This document shows, one piece after another, positions 1 through 12,270 of a stretch of 64,000 nt of DNA (its first letter is position 1; every line of letters starts with the position of its first letter). Origin of the DNA: Gossypium raimondii (lineage: Eukaryota; Streptophyta; Magnoliopsida; Malvales; Malvaceae); NCBI RefSeq assembly GCF_025698545.1, contig NC_068570.1, forward strand, positions 1,798,001-1,862,000, given 5' to 3'. A program made the position numbers and the translations under genes. The notes below the pieces were generated by a model. It had not been told where the DNA came from. It did not search any database and saw only the letters and a program-made list of their open reading frames with translations.

Positions 1-540
1 CTCCAAAGAGGATAAAAAACCACGAGCAAAGATAATTTTACTATAATGGCAAAAGAATGAAGATAAAATATGGAGATAAAACTAAATATTTTACAAAATA
101 TGGAGATAAAACTAAACCCAAACTCCGAAAATAAAGAATCCTCAAAACGTAAATACAAAATTCTCTAAATGTGTTATGAGTTCTAATCTCTAAATGGGGT
201 TTTTTTTTAAAGTTGTAAAAGAGCCTATTTATAGGCTAAATTCATATGTCAAATAATAATAAAATAATCTAAACTAATCAGTGTTTGATTGAAACAAATA
301 AACAGAGTTTAACTAGAAGATTATTTCTCAAATTTAACTGAAAATAGGAGTCATACTTAACAGTTTGATTGGTGATAAACTTGTTTGAGTAGAGTTGAGA
401 GTGATATTTGGTGTTTATTGATTGTGGTTTTGTTCTCTATTGTGACGGTATGAATTTGGCTTGTAAGGGGTTATGAGTTTTAGCCGATAGAGATAAATTG
501 TTACGGTTGTTTGATTTAGTGATTGAATAAGAGTATATTT
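1..540. other. AT-rich stretch without a gene
   Basis: No open frame with coding character is visible on either strand. A short direct repeat of about 25 bases (around 77-95 and 97-118) is the only structure noticed. The right part may belong to the long terminal repeat of the copia relic that follows, but no left end could be fixed. Confidence 0.5.
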
Positions 541-960
541 TAAGTAAGGCTTCACAGACGTAGGACTTTTGTGTCTAAACTACGTTAACAAATATTGGTT
601 TTGTCGTTTCTTCTTCCTCTCTTGTTTCCTGATAAGTTCAATTTTTGTTCTATTTATCGTTGCAACGAATTCTAGGCATAGTAGAATTTATCATATTTGC
701 CGGCTAATTTTGTTTCAATTGGCATTAGAACTTTCCTTTATAAGGCACTTGAAGAGGATCCAATGATAAGTTTGAAACTATGGAACCTATGAGAGAAGAA
801 ATTTTGGTATCTCGGGCTCCGCTTCTAGTAGGCCCTTTAAATTACGTTTATCGGAAACCTCATATGAAGGCGTTTATCATGTCTGATGATGTTGCTGCTT
901 GGGAGGCAATTGAAGAAGGCTGGGTACGCAGCCAATAGTTACTAGAACGGATGGAAGTAG
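540..960 (+). mobile_element. Ty1/copia-type relic: LTR end, primer-binding site, start of gag
   Basis: A fossil. The stretch near 545-718 has the look of the right end of a copia long terminal repeat. It is followed at about 722-734 by TGGCATTAGAAC, close to the initiator-methionine tRNA primer-binding site TGGTATCAGAGC usual in copia elements. From about 781 a frame reads like the amino end of copia gag (MKAFIMSDDVAAWEAIEEGW; the family has M-K-A-F-I followed by W-x-x-[IV]-E-x-G). Only the 5' few hundred bases remain and the element is broken; the missing body suggests it is old. Family assignment rests on motif recall, not on a search. Confidence 0.55.
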
Positions 961-3900
961 TTGCCCAAAAGAAAATATACAATATAGAAAAGGATTCATT
1001 TACACCAACATAAAATTAACATCTTCCTTATTATTCATTTTAAAGAATTATATTTCTTGTTTGTATCCAAATATATATAACATAAAAATATTTCCGAAAA
1101 GACTTTAAAAAAGAAAAAGAAAAAAGGAGCCGAACCAAAGCTCTGGAAAATCCCACAACCTAATTGCAAAATTGAAAGCATCCCCATGATTGAAACCCCA
1201 CAATCCAGCACATGTTATTTCTCCAACACATTGAAAAAAGGTTTTAATTTTATCATCAAAAGGGTTATTACCAATAAGAGGGCACACAAAGATCTTTATC
1301 AGCAATTTTGGTGTTTTATTTACGGCAGAAAAATTATATGATGGTTGACAAGATAAAAAGAATCCAATTTAGATTTTCTTTTTGTAATAATTATGATGTT
1401 TGAAATTAATTATTATGATGCAGGTCTCTTATAAGCACAATTTCAGATTTATGAATGTGATGAGTTCAAATCATCTTAAAACCTAACAACAATGTCAAAA
1501 GCTAAGCAAAGCAAATTAAAATTCGATAAAAGACAAGATTCGAAGACGAATTTTTTCGAGGAAAGGGGGAATGATACATGCACGGGTGGTTTGAAATTTA
1601 TTAAATTCCAATCACCAAAGTTGTCAATTTTCAAACTTGGAAAATTAATAGATTTGCAACGACTTTTTAAATGAGATCCTGACATTTTTGGGTTGAGATG
1701 TCCCATGGCGATTGAAGATCGGTCGTGCATGTATCACATTACATTTATATGAATAATGAAAAACCTTAGATATTAAATTGTACTAATGAAACAACATGGT
1801 GCACTGTTTACAGTTAATTTTTTTGATAATTGGGTTAAAAACTTTTTGCTGGTAAGAATAGAATGAAATGGGGACAAAGATTGGTGCTTTGATAAAAATA
1901 AAAATAAAAGGTTGAGAATTAATTTTTAGTGATGTGGAAGCATGTGGGGTAGAAAGCACATGGGGGAATATGTTAAAAGAATAATGCAAATTCCTACATT
2001 GTTTATCCTAAAATAATAATTGAAATTTATTCAAAAAAAATTAATAATAAATTTTGATTTAATATATCAAACCTATAAACGAGTAGTGGTTTAAGATTTT
2101 TGTTGATACTTCTTTAATAATCAAGATTCAAATTCCGTTGATGTAATTTTTCCTTTCTTAATTTATAACATGATAAGAGTTCAAACCCTATTGATGTAAT
2201 TCTTCATTCTTGAAACTTGAGCAATAGATTAATTGACTAAAGTGAGTTCATCCAGACCCGAGTCCAATGTTCAATCCACAGGCTTGCCTGTATGATAGTG
2301 TAGCGTGTGTGGGTCTAAGAGTTTGGACTCGTATTGTACCTAAAAAGTTTCCTCCTTCCTCAATTTGTAACTTAACTTTATGCAAAAGAAAAACCCTTAT
2401 TGATGTAATTCTCCCTTTCCCAATTTGTAACACCACTCAAGTTCTAACCCCATTAATGTAATTACTCTTTTCCTAATTCGTAACTTGACTTCATGTCAAA
2501 TAAATACTTTGTACTTAACATTCAGAGATACACTAAATTCGAGTCAAAAGAATAAAAAACAATATTCTCTTGCATAAAATATTCTCAAATTATGTTCAAA
2601 TATTAGATTAGTCCTCAAACTTTAAAATATTTTATTAATATTTTTTGTCAACTCAAACAGAATCTAATATGAAACATATTTACGCATTTAAACCAAATTT
2701 AATAAATAAATTGATAAAAAAAATTTAGACACTAATTTAAAACTTGACCTTTGATGAAATTGAGTCAATCCTCATGTGCCCAATATTTGTTGAGTAACGT
2801 GGTATTTACTTCTAAAAATAGAAACGTAGAAATGTCCAATTAATGATGAATATTGCACCGGTATATAACTTTTGACTTTAGAGTTCTGACAAGCCATGTG
2901 AAGGTGTAACATAGAAACATGCGTGTAGGAAAATGAAACCCAAAATAATTGGACCGACATAAAACAACATATTGGAAATAATTCAACACAATGACATATG
3001 AATGTGTACTTTTGAAACCTTTTCAAGGTTGGGAAACTAAGATGGAATAATCCTTTTTTTTTAAATAATTGACATGCTAATCCCTAAGAAGGACCAAAAA
3101 AAAAAAAAAATGGGCCTTCCTTTAGTTGTTTGGTCTGAATTCGAAAAAGAAAATCTATTGTTGGGTGGGTTTAATTTTGATAAAAATATTATAGTAGTCT
3201 TCGTATTATATTATATAAAAGTAGTAAGTTAATTCATATACGTTAGATTAAAAATAAAATAATATTTTATCAAAATTGTGTTGTTAAATGTTTATTTGGT
3301 GTTTTATGTATAACGATGATAACAAATTTAACCCTTAGCCTTTATATATTTATTCAAAGGACTATAGATTTTGTTTCTAATTAAAATACATTGCATTAAT
3401 AAATAATAATTCAGGTCTCATCAAATTGATTTTATGTAAAAAGATTTTACACAAACCTAATCCGAATAGAACAAAATCTATAGTCCTTGAACAAGTCTAA
3501 TTTTCAGTTTTTGAGATTATATAAGAATAGTTAATTTTCAGTTTGATATTTATACTTCGCTCAAATTTGAGATTTAATCTCTATACTTGATTTTGAAATA
3601 ATTTAGTACCTCAACTCTTGTAATGTCATTAGTTAGTCTAAATACTTTATTTTGATTAAAATGTTAATGTGAATTTTTAAAATTTGTTAACACTGTTAAA
3701 ATTCTCTTTTAAATTCAAGTCTATTATATTGTCATTTTGTTACATGGATACCAAGTGAGTTTTTTTTAATTTCAAATTTCCACACCAATAAATTTAAACA
3801 AATGAATTTTAACAATGTTAATAAATAGACCTGCATTTTTAAACTTGAAAAGTAGAGATTAAATTTCTGAAAATAAAATTATGAAAGTTAAATTCCAAAA

Positions 3901-4690
3901 ATATAAATAGTATAAAACTTAGAGCATATTGCAACCTTTAACTTTTTACTCTATAAAAGAATAAATATTTAACTCCATGTGAAGCATAGGTGGGAATACT
4001 AGTTTTGGAGAAAATGAATTTTAAACATTTTATTAATTTTAAAATTATATCTAGATTATTAGAATTTTACGATTTAAAATTAAAATTTAAGATTTAAGGT
4101 TTAGAGTTTTTTATTGAAGTAACGGAGGCTTATGAAATGGCTCCATTAATGTATTGATAGAAAAATACATCTATAGAGTTAAAGATGGATGGTTACATTT
4201 AAAATAGAAATTCAAACAGCTAATTTACCAATAAGATAAACTAATAATTCAAAACTAGGAAAGGATAATAACAAATTTATTTGAATGTTTAATATGCTAC
4301 ATTATTATACCCTGCACGATTGATGGTCACTAGAGCAACTATCTTAGATTGATGACAACAAAAAAAAATGTGGACATTTGATAGGAAAAGGTAGATTTTG
4401 CGATTTAGAGTTTTATGATGGTAAGCTCTTGTTGAGAGTTACGACAATGATTGACTAAATAAAAAATATATTGATTTTGAATGTTATGCGGATTGTGATA
4501 TAATATTGTGAGTTATAGAATTATAATCAGCATATCCAAAATACGATTTGACATCTATTAAACAAGATTCTCAGTTGACTATCAAAATAATCAAGCATAA
4601 ACGTCTCCACTTTGAATTAGTAGATAGTAGCCAATGGTAGGCTAATGATAACATAGCTGATTGATGAACAAGAATTGGCGTCGTTTTAGC
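961..4690. other. Intergenic, relic-rich, no gene
   Basis: No gene is supported. Around 1495-1600 one frame ends in FEERGNDT, which resembles the tail of plant LTR-retrotransposon polyproteins and may be a small fossil. At 2119-2480 a module of about 55 bases containing TTGATGTAATTCTTCC-like sequence occurs four times in two pairs. At about 3490-3960 lies one copy of a dispersed repeat of about 450 bases whose second copy is at 28265-28735. Confidence 0.45.
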
Positions 4691-4965
4691 CGAAAAAGCT
4701 AAATTGTTGGAGTGGATATCACAATAAGATGTCGTTCACCCGACCAAAGCTCTGTTAAATTAAACGTGGATGTCGCAGTTGATATTGCTGCTCGAGTGGT
4801 AGGCGTGGGAGCTATCACCCATGATGCGGACGGTATGGTGCTGCGGGGTTGCACACAAATACTGCTCGAGTATGTGCACCCTATGTGGGTCGAGGCGCGC
4901 AGGATCTTGCTCGGGACATGGGCTTTAGAAACATTGTGCTAGAATATGATAATTGCTTTTTAATT
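4690..4965 (+). mobile_element. RNase H-like fragment, probably from a LINE
   Basis: From 4736 a frame reads SSVKLNVDVAVDIAARVVGVG...HDADGMVLRG, which fits the start of the plant RVT_3/RNase H type I domain (KLNxDGA...GVGxxxRDxxGxVL). After about 4900 the matching sequence, GFRNIVLEYDN, continues in another frame, so at least one frameshift separates the two parts. The usual DG near the start reads DV here. Such domains occur at the 3' end of plant LINEs and as stand-alone domesticated fragments. I see no reverse transcriptase nearby. It is a decayed piece, not a gene. Confidence 0.55.
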
Positions 4966-5284
4966 TCTAAATTTATTCACTATACATTCGACTTAATTTT
5001 ATTAAGTTATGTCATTTTTAAGGCTCGAATTTATATTTAATTTGTTTAATATTCACTTATATAATTATATATATTGAATTTGAAGTAAAATGAAATTTGA
5101 AAACCATGTAAATAGATATGCCTAAATCTAACATAAATTTAATAAACATAATAATTTATTTGATTTTTCAACTTAAAAAAAATCGTTTTATCCTTCTATT
5201 TAGATTCTCCTTTTTTACCCTTAAACTTGTATTTTTTATTAAATAATTTCAAAATAAATAAAAATTTTAACATTTTTAAAATGA

Positions 5285-5805
5285 AATATAATAAATATTT
5301 TTTACAATTATCCGTAAAATTTAAAAATTATTTTGGACTACCATACTCAAGCACAAGTGCCAAGAAGATGAAATATAATAAATAATAATTTTACAGTTAT
5401 CCAAAAATTAAAAAAATTCGGAAAGTTAATTTTCGGGATAATTGTAACAATTATTATTTATTATATTTTATTTCGAGACACTTAGACTTGAGTGTGGTGG
5501 TTCAAAAATATTTTAAGATTTTCTGTGATACTTATAAAATTATCATTTATTATAATTCAATTTCAAGGCACTTGAGTTTGAGTATGGTGGTGCAAAAGTA
5601 TTTTAAAAATTTTAGGATAGCTATAAAATTATTGTTTATTATATTTCATTTTCGTGCACTTGAGATTGAGTATAGTGCCCCAAAATATTTTAATTTTTTT
5701 GAGATAACTGTAAAAATTATTATTGATTATATTTTATTTTCCAAACACTTGAGCTTAAGTATGGTGATGAAAAATATTTTAAAATTTTTGAGGTAACTAT
5801 AAAAG
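5285..5805. repeat. About 89-bp tandem repeat, four direct copies after one inverted copy
   Basis: Four direct copies start near 5439, 5528, 5617 and 5704. Each contains an AAAATTATTATTTATTATATTT-like AT block, then CACTTGAGTTTGAGTATGGTGG, then AAAATATTTTAA. Just before them, at about 5300-5410, the same unit appears in reverse complement (ACCATACTCAAGCACAAGTG). The whole therefore folds back on itself around 5420. The 102-codon open frame across it is a by-product of the repeat and is not a gene. Confidence 0.75.
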
Positions 5806-5886
5806 GGCCACAATGACTTTTTTCAATGAATTATAATATTAAAATTAATATTGTCAAATCGTAGCTAACAATTTAAACCAAAAAAA

Positions 5887-6373
5887 GGGTTTAGTACCAA
5901 TAAAGGCTCATTTCTGAAATTATTTACGGAAATGGGCCGTTTCTAAAAATAATAATGGGTATGAACCAAAAACCTAAAAAAGCGCTGATGTGGATGCGTT
6001 TCAGAGGATAACCCAGAAAAACGCTTCTACGTCAGCGCTTTTTTTCTTGTGTCAAGCAAAAGCGCTCTGATGTGGACATGCTTCACTAAAAAGCGTTGAC
6101 GAAGACGCGCTTTTGGCCGTGTTTTCCCTCAACAGTCACCTCCAATGGTTGTTTAAAAATCTGGTCGTTGGGCCTCCAACGGTCAGGAAAAAAAAGTATA
6201 AAAATCTGACACAAGGAAAAAAGTGCTGACATGAAAGCATTTTTCTGGGTTATCTCCTGAAAACGCGTCTACATCAGCACGTTTTTAGGTTTTCAGTCCA
6301 TACTCATTATTATTTTTAAAAACGACAATTTCTATAAATAATTTCGGAAATGAGCCTTTATTGGTACTAAACA
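5887..6373. mobile_element. Mutator-like MITE with long inverted arms
   Basis: The ends are GGGTTTAGTACCAATAAAGG on the left and its near reverse complement on the right. The inverted arms run about 160 bases each (about 5887-6050 and 6215-6373). Both sides are flanked by CCAAAAAAA (5878-5886 and 6374-6382), a 9-bp direct repeat of the length that Mutator-type transposition makes, although seven of its bases are A. The arms themselves hold smaller hairpins built on AAGCGCTGA / TCAGCGCTT. There is no coding sequence. The interior is unusually GC-rich for the region. Confidence 0.75.
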
Positions 6374-6382
6374 CCAAAAAAA

Positions 6383-8072
6383 CAATATATCTAATAAAAG
6401 TCTATAAATGTATGAACCAAAGTTTTTTTTTTGTTTTTTTTTCAAAAATCGTATATGATTAGATATCACATGGCTTATGTGTTTGTGTCATCCTGTTTTC
6501 TACCATACGTTACGATCATGAAATCTTATAACAAAAACCCAAAATGGAAAAAAGAAAGAACTGATGAATTTTATAATTTTAAATATTTTTATTAATTTTG
6601 TGAATATTTTAAATATTTATTTAATTATTAATAGATTCACTGTAAAATTAGTTAAAACGAAAATTGATGGTCTCACCGATTCGAATACCAATTCTGTTTT
6701 TTAAAATATCCATTCTTTGTTGAAATCCAAATATCAAGGTTTAAACTTTATTGTTGTTATTCTATTTCTCAATTTGTAATATGTACCAAAAAAATATATA
6801 TATAAATATATATAGGATTATTTGCATCAAACATTATAAATTTTAAATTGTTTAATTAAGTATAGTATCAATTAGACACTTCAATCAATCCAAAGTCAGC
6901 TTAGACTTTAAATATCGGACTCGGATTTGAGTTAGCTTACAATTAATAATTGGATAGTTTGAATAAACATATTAAAGAAAACAAACAATATCATTAAAAT
7001 TTTAGAACTATTTCTTCTTTCTAACCTATCATATTAAAATTATTCATGTAATATTTATAATTTCATTTAAAATTTGGTCCACGTATTTAATTACATTCCA
7101 CCGTAAACTAATATGAGAAATTAAGTGAAATACGAGAATAAATTAAATCTAGGTTCATCCTTGTGTGATGCATAGATTTATTCATTATTGTATTTAATAA
7201 TTAAAATATATTAAATTACTTTTTCTTAATGAATTATTGAAAACTAGGCTCCGTAGTCTTGACTCCCTAATAATGATAAATATGTCTATTAATCTCTTCA
7301 GGATTTACGAAAATATAAATAAGTATAATGGTAAGATTGCATTTTGATCCAAAATTTATAATTTATCTATAATCCCTCCCTTGATTTTTATTTCAATTTC
7401 AATTAAATAAATTATTAAAATTAAAAATAATTAAAATATCATAACAACACATCTTTAACAATTATCTGCCTTACTTCTAGGAGATGCATTGATCGGTTTT
7501 CAGTACAATTGATCGATAAGGTTACAACCAGTGCAATTTTTAAAAAAGAAAATTGAATTTTACATAAATAATTATTATTTACCTCTTTTCTTTCAGTTTC
7601 CAAACGAGAAATTGTTTGAAACTAAGATTATACATTTCGTTTTCTCTCCTTTCCAAACATTCTGTAAGACAAGTAAACAGGGTAGAGCTAAAAAAGACAA
7701 AAAAAAGAACAAGTAAGGTTAGAAACATAGATACAAACAGAGATTGAAAAGGGAATGAGTGTCATGAAAGTATGTTTTAATTTTACTTGTGGGATTTTGT
7801 AGTGAAGGCAAAGAAAAAATCATATGACTGTTCCTCAACTACCCTTCCCTGCAGTTCCTCTACCTCTCTATTTCTTTTCTTCTTTGTTCTTTCACAACAG
7901 CAGGCAACTCATTCCCTTCACTAGTTGTTGCATTACTAAAAAAACAAAACTCTTACAAAAAAGGAATATTATTTTCTCTTTTTTTTTCTTGGGGGGGGGG
8001 GGTGTTTCTTTATTTGTTTTCTCTTTGTGTTTGGAAATTGTGAAACTTTTTTTCTTTGTTTAGCTGTTTCCT
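6383..8072. other. Upstream region of the kinesin gene
   Basis: AT-rich, with no gene seen. The last 300 bases are pyrimidine-rich on the + strand and contain a run of 12 G at 7991-8002; they probably include the 5' leader. No clear TATA box was identified. Confidence 0.4.
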
Positions 8073-11000
8073 ATGGAAACTACTCCAGTTTCTGAGGATT
8101 GTTGTGTTAAGGTTGCTGTTCATGTAAGACCACTTATTGTTGATGAAAAGCTTCAAGGCTGTAATGATTGTGTTACTGTTACCCCAGGGAAACCTCAGGT
8201 ACTGTCACTTTTTAGACCAAATACAAGTGTTCACACTGTTAAAAAATTGCTTGTTCATATAGAGATCTGGATCTTTGGGTGATTAAATGCTGAATTTAGT
8301 TAGTTTCTATGTTTGTTTCTTACAGGTTCAAATTGGGACACATTCCTTTACATTTGATCATGTCTACGGTAGCACCATGGGTTCACCGGCATCTTCCATG
8401 TTCGATGAATGTATTGTTCCACTTGTTAATGGTTTGTTCCAAGGATATAATGCTACTGTTCTTGCTTATGGTCAGGTATATACAGTTGAATCTCTTACAA
8501 GACACTGATAACTATTGTATAGCTTTCAGTTTTGTTGTTGTGATTTTAAGTTCCAATTTGCAGACTGGATCAGGTAAAACATATACTATGGGAACAGGTT
8601 TCAAAGATAGTTGTCATATAGGAATCACTCCACAAGTAATGAATGCTTTGTTCAACAAGATTGATAGTCTAAAACATCAAATCCAGTTCCAATTACATGT
8701 TTCCTTCATTGAGGTTTGTTATCATGCATTTCCTGTAAGAGAACTGTAAATGTTTTCATAATTTATAGTTCTTACATATATGGTTTTTATGCTGAAAGAT
8801 TTTGAAAGAAGAAGTGCATGATTTGTTGGATCCGACGTCTCCGAACAAATCAGATACTGCGAGCACGGGAAAAGTACATGTCCCCGGAAAACCACCTATT
8901 CAGATTCGTGAATCATCGAATGGCGTTATTACATTAGCAGGATCTACTGAAGTTAGTGTTACTACATTAAAAGAAATGGCAGCTTGCTTAGAGCAAGGAT
9001 CGTTGAGTCGAGCAACCGGGAGTACGAACATGAACAACCAATCAAGGTTAATTCATGTTCTGTTCTCGTTAATTTAGTATGCTTTAGTAATAATTTCCTG
9101 TAACGATATGTGTTTGTATAGTCGCTCGCATGCAATCTTCATCATCACGTTACAGCAAATGCCTATTACCGGAGATGGAAGTACTAATGACGTTATGAAT
9201 GAAGAATATCTTTGTGCCAAGTTACATTTAGTAGACCTCGCTGGTTCGGAACGAGCAAAAAGAACAGGTTCTGATGGTATGCGTTTTAAAGAAGGTTAGT
9301 GGCATCACTTATTGTTTCTTCGTATCACGAAAGTAATCTTCTCCATCAAGTAATTGCCATGTATCATCTAAATAGGAGTTCATATCAACAAGGGCTTGCT
9401 TGCACTTGGTAATGTCATTAGTGCACTTGGTGACGAAAAAAAACGCAAAGAAGGTATTCACGTTCCATATCGAGATAGTAAACTCACTCGGCTTTTGCAG
9501 GTATGACTGGTATATTGATATCTTTATGTTGCCTCGATTTGTTTTGTATTAAGCGCTGAAAATGCAAGCATTTTTGGACAGGATTCACTTGGTGGCAACA
9601 ACAGAACTGTCATGATAGGTACTGCCATTATTTTATTACACTTGGTGGCAAGCATTCCTTAACGAATTTCTTTCGTTGCAGCCTGCATTAGTCCGGCCGA
9701 TAGCAATGCCGAGGAAACTCTTAATACTTTGAAGTATGCAAATCGAGTTCGTAATATCCAAAACAAGCCTGTTGTAAGTTCAAAGAGAATGATTTTCAAA
9801 ATAGTTTCCATACAGGATTTTCATTCTTATTTTTGGCTTTAAATAGGTTAACCGAGATCCTATGTCCAACGAGATGCTAAAAATGCGTCAACAATTACAG
9901 TATCTGCAAGCCGAACTTTGTGCTCGTGGGGATTCCGATGAAGTGCAGGTATCATGTTACCCTTAACTACTTGTTTCAGTCCACAAGTATTCTAATAGGA
10001 ATTATTGTTGTAGGTTCTCGAGGAAAGAATTGCTTGGCTTGAAGCTACTAATGAGGATCTTTGCCAAAAACTTCATGAGTACCGCAAAAAATGCAACATT
10101 ACGGAGCAATGTGAAATAGATTCGAGAAACTTTGATGAAGAGGCAGCTAAAGAATGGGAGCACAAACTTCTACCGAACACGATGGACAAAGAGTTACACA
10201 AGTTGAATAGACGTCTCGAGGAGAAAGAGGTATATTGTTCAATTGTTGGTAACTTTTCAAACACTAGCTAATTCTTCTATGTTCATCTATTATGTTTCGA
10301 ATAGTCCGAGATGAAACTTTTCAGAGGCGACACGGTTGCACTCAAGCAGCATTTTGGGAAGAAAATTCAGGAACTAGAAGATGAGAAAAGAGCTGTGCAG
10401 GTTTAAAAACACATTGCTTTTTTTGCTTAACTCGAAGAAAAACCGTGCTTGTTTAACATTTGTTAACATATTTCATTGTTGCAGCAAGAACGAGATCGTT
10501 TACTGGCTGAAATTGAAAATCTTTCTGCCGGTTCTGAAGGACAAAAACAAAGAGTGCAGGACATACATGCTCAAAAACTGAAGTCCCTTGAAGCACAGAT
10601 TCTGGATTTTAAGAGAAAACAAGAGAACCAAGTTCAAGTTTTAAAGCTGAAACATAAGAGCGATGAAGCAACAAAACAACTGCAAGATGAAATTCAATTC
10701 ATAAAGGCACAAAAGGTTCAGTTACAACATAGGATAAAACAAGAGGCCGAACAATTCCGTCAATGGAAAGCTTGTAGAGAAAAAGAACTATTGCAGGTGC
10801 CTTGTATATTACATTCTGATATTACATAAGAATAATCACACACTTCGTTACGTACTTAATTAATAACATGAATGTACAAGTAGTTGCGAAAAGAGGGCTG
10901 GAGAAATGAGTATGAAAGACACAAGCTGCAAGCTATAAACCAACGGCAGAAAATGTTTCTCCAAAGAAAAACCGAGGAGGCAGCCATGGCTACCAAGAGA

Positions 11001-12270
11001 CTAAAAGAGTTGCTCAAAGCTCGTAAATCATCTGCCCAAGATAACTCAGGTATGCTTTTGCAGACAAATGAGAAAGCATTACAACAATGGCTAGAACACG
11101 AATTAGAAGTGGTGGTGAATGTACATGAAGTTCGGTCTGAGTACGAGAGTCAAAGCCAAGTGTATGTAACAAAATCCCTTTTGTGTACTAATACTGATGC
11201 ATGATATATAAAAATTATTCTTATATCACTTTCATTTATTATGCTCAAACACCAGTCGAGCTGCAATGGCGGAAGAGTTAGCTGTTTTGAAGAACAGATT
11301 TGCAAGGTATCGGTTGTTTACATGCATTTTATCTTCCGCCATACGGGTTATATTGATGTATTGTACTGCTCTACAGGGCATCCTCAATGACACTAAATGC
11401 AAGAATGACTAGAATAGCTTCACTTGAGAATATGCTTAACATATCATCGGATTCACTTATAGCAATGGCTTCACAACTTTCGGAAGCAGAAGAACGAGAG
11501 CGTTCTTTAACTAACCGTGGGCGTTGGAATCAGTTGCGGTCCATGGGAGATGCAAAGAACTTACTTCAATACATGTTTAATTCTCTTGGTGATGCAAGGT
11601 ACTTTCTCTAGAACAAACAAATTATGGTTAATAAAGGTCTTTAAAATGGTACTTATATGTTATGAACAGATGCCAATTATGGGAAAAAGACATGGAAATC
11701 AAGGAAATGAAAGAACAGCTTAAAGAACTTGTAAGTCAGTTGCGACAAAGCGAGTTACAACGAGAAGATGTAGAGAATGAGCTAAAATTAAGAGAGCAAG
11801 CTGTCGCCATTGCATTGGCTACATCACCGAATTCATTGAAGCACATCGCTGATGACATGAATGGCTCGTTGTCTCCAATGTCTGTGCCAGTACAGAAACA
11901 GCTGAAATATAGCCCTGGTATAGTAAACGTCCCAGTCAGAGAGTTGGTGTCGTTCATAGATCAAACACGAAAGGTAATGCCATTATCTAACCTTAATCAT
12001 AGTGTTGCAACTTGCAATCAACTTTCATCCATGGTTGGATTCCCTCTGCTTGCGTAGATGGTACCACTCAGTCAATTACCAATGAAAAAGTTAGTCGCCA
12101 TAGGACGACCCGGTAATGGAAAACTATGGAGGTGGAAAAGATGGCATAACAAATGGCACGTACAATACAAATGGAAATGGCAAAAGCCCTGGAGACTCTC
12201 AGAATGGATTAGGCACAGTGACGAAAACATTATAAAGGCAAAGCCTCGTTCACGAAGTTTTCTGTACTGA
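8073..12270 (+). CDS. FRA1: Kinesin-4 motor protein, FRA1 / KIN-4A type
   Basis: Microtubule plus-end motor; in Arabidopsis FRA1 moves along cortical microtubules and supports delivery of wall material and ordered cellulose deposition. Seventeen exons join in frame: 8073-8198, 8326-8475, 8564-8713, 8799-9046, 9122-9294, 9376-9500, 9582-9618, 9682-9773, 9847-9948, 10014-10229, 10305-10400, 10485-10796, 10884-11161, 11256-11306, 11377-11598, 11670-11973, 12058-12270. They sum to 2895 nt (964 codons plus stop); Arabidopsis FRA1 is a little longer. The motor domain spans residues 9-367, with P-loop GQTGSGKT (91-98), switch I NNQSSRSH (221-228), switch II DLAGSE (263-268) and [16 protein letters not shown]. 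Coiled coil follows to about 800. The last exon encodes the basic, Trp-rich tail (KLWRWKRW...KWKWQKPW) typical of the family. All introns are GT-AG. All key motor motifs are intact. Confidence 0.95.

Noticed and set aside
5488-5796. 102-codon open frame
   Set aside because: It lies entirely within the 89-bp tandem repeat, whose period keeps the frame open; the protein is repetitive and AT-driven.
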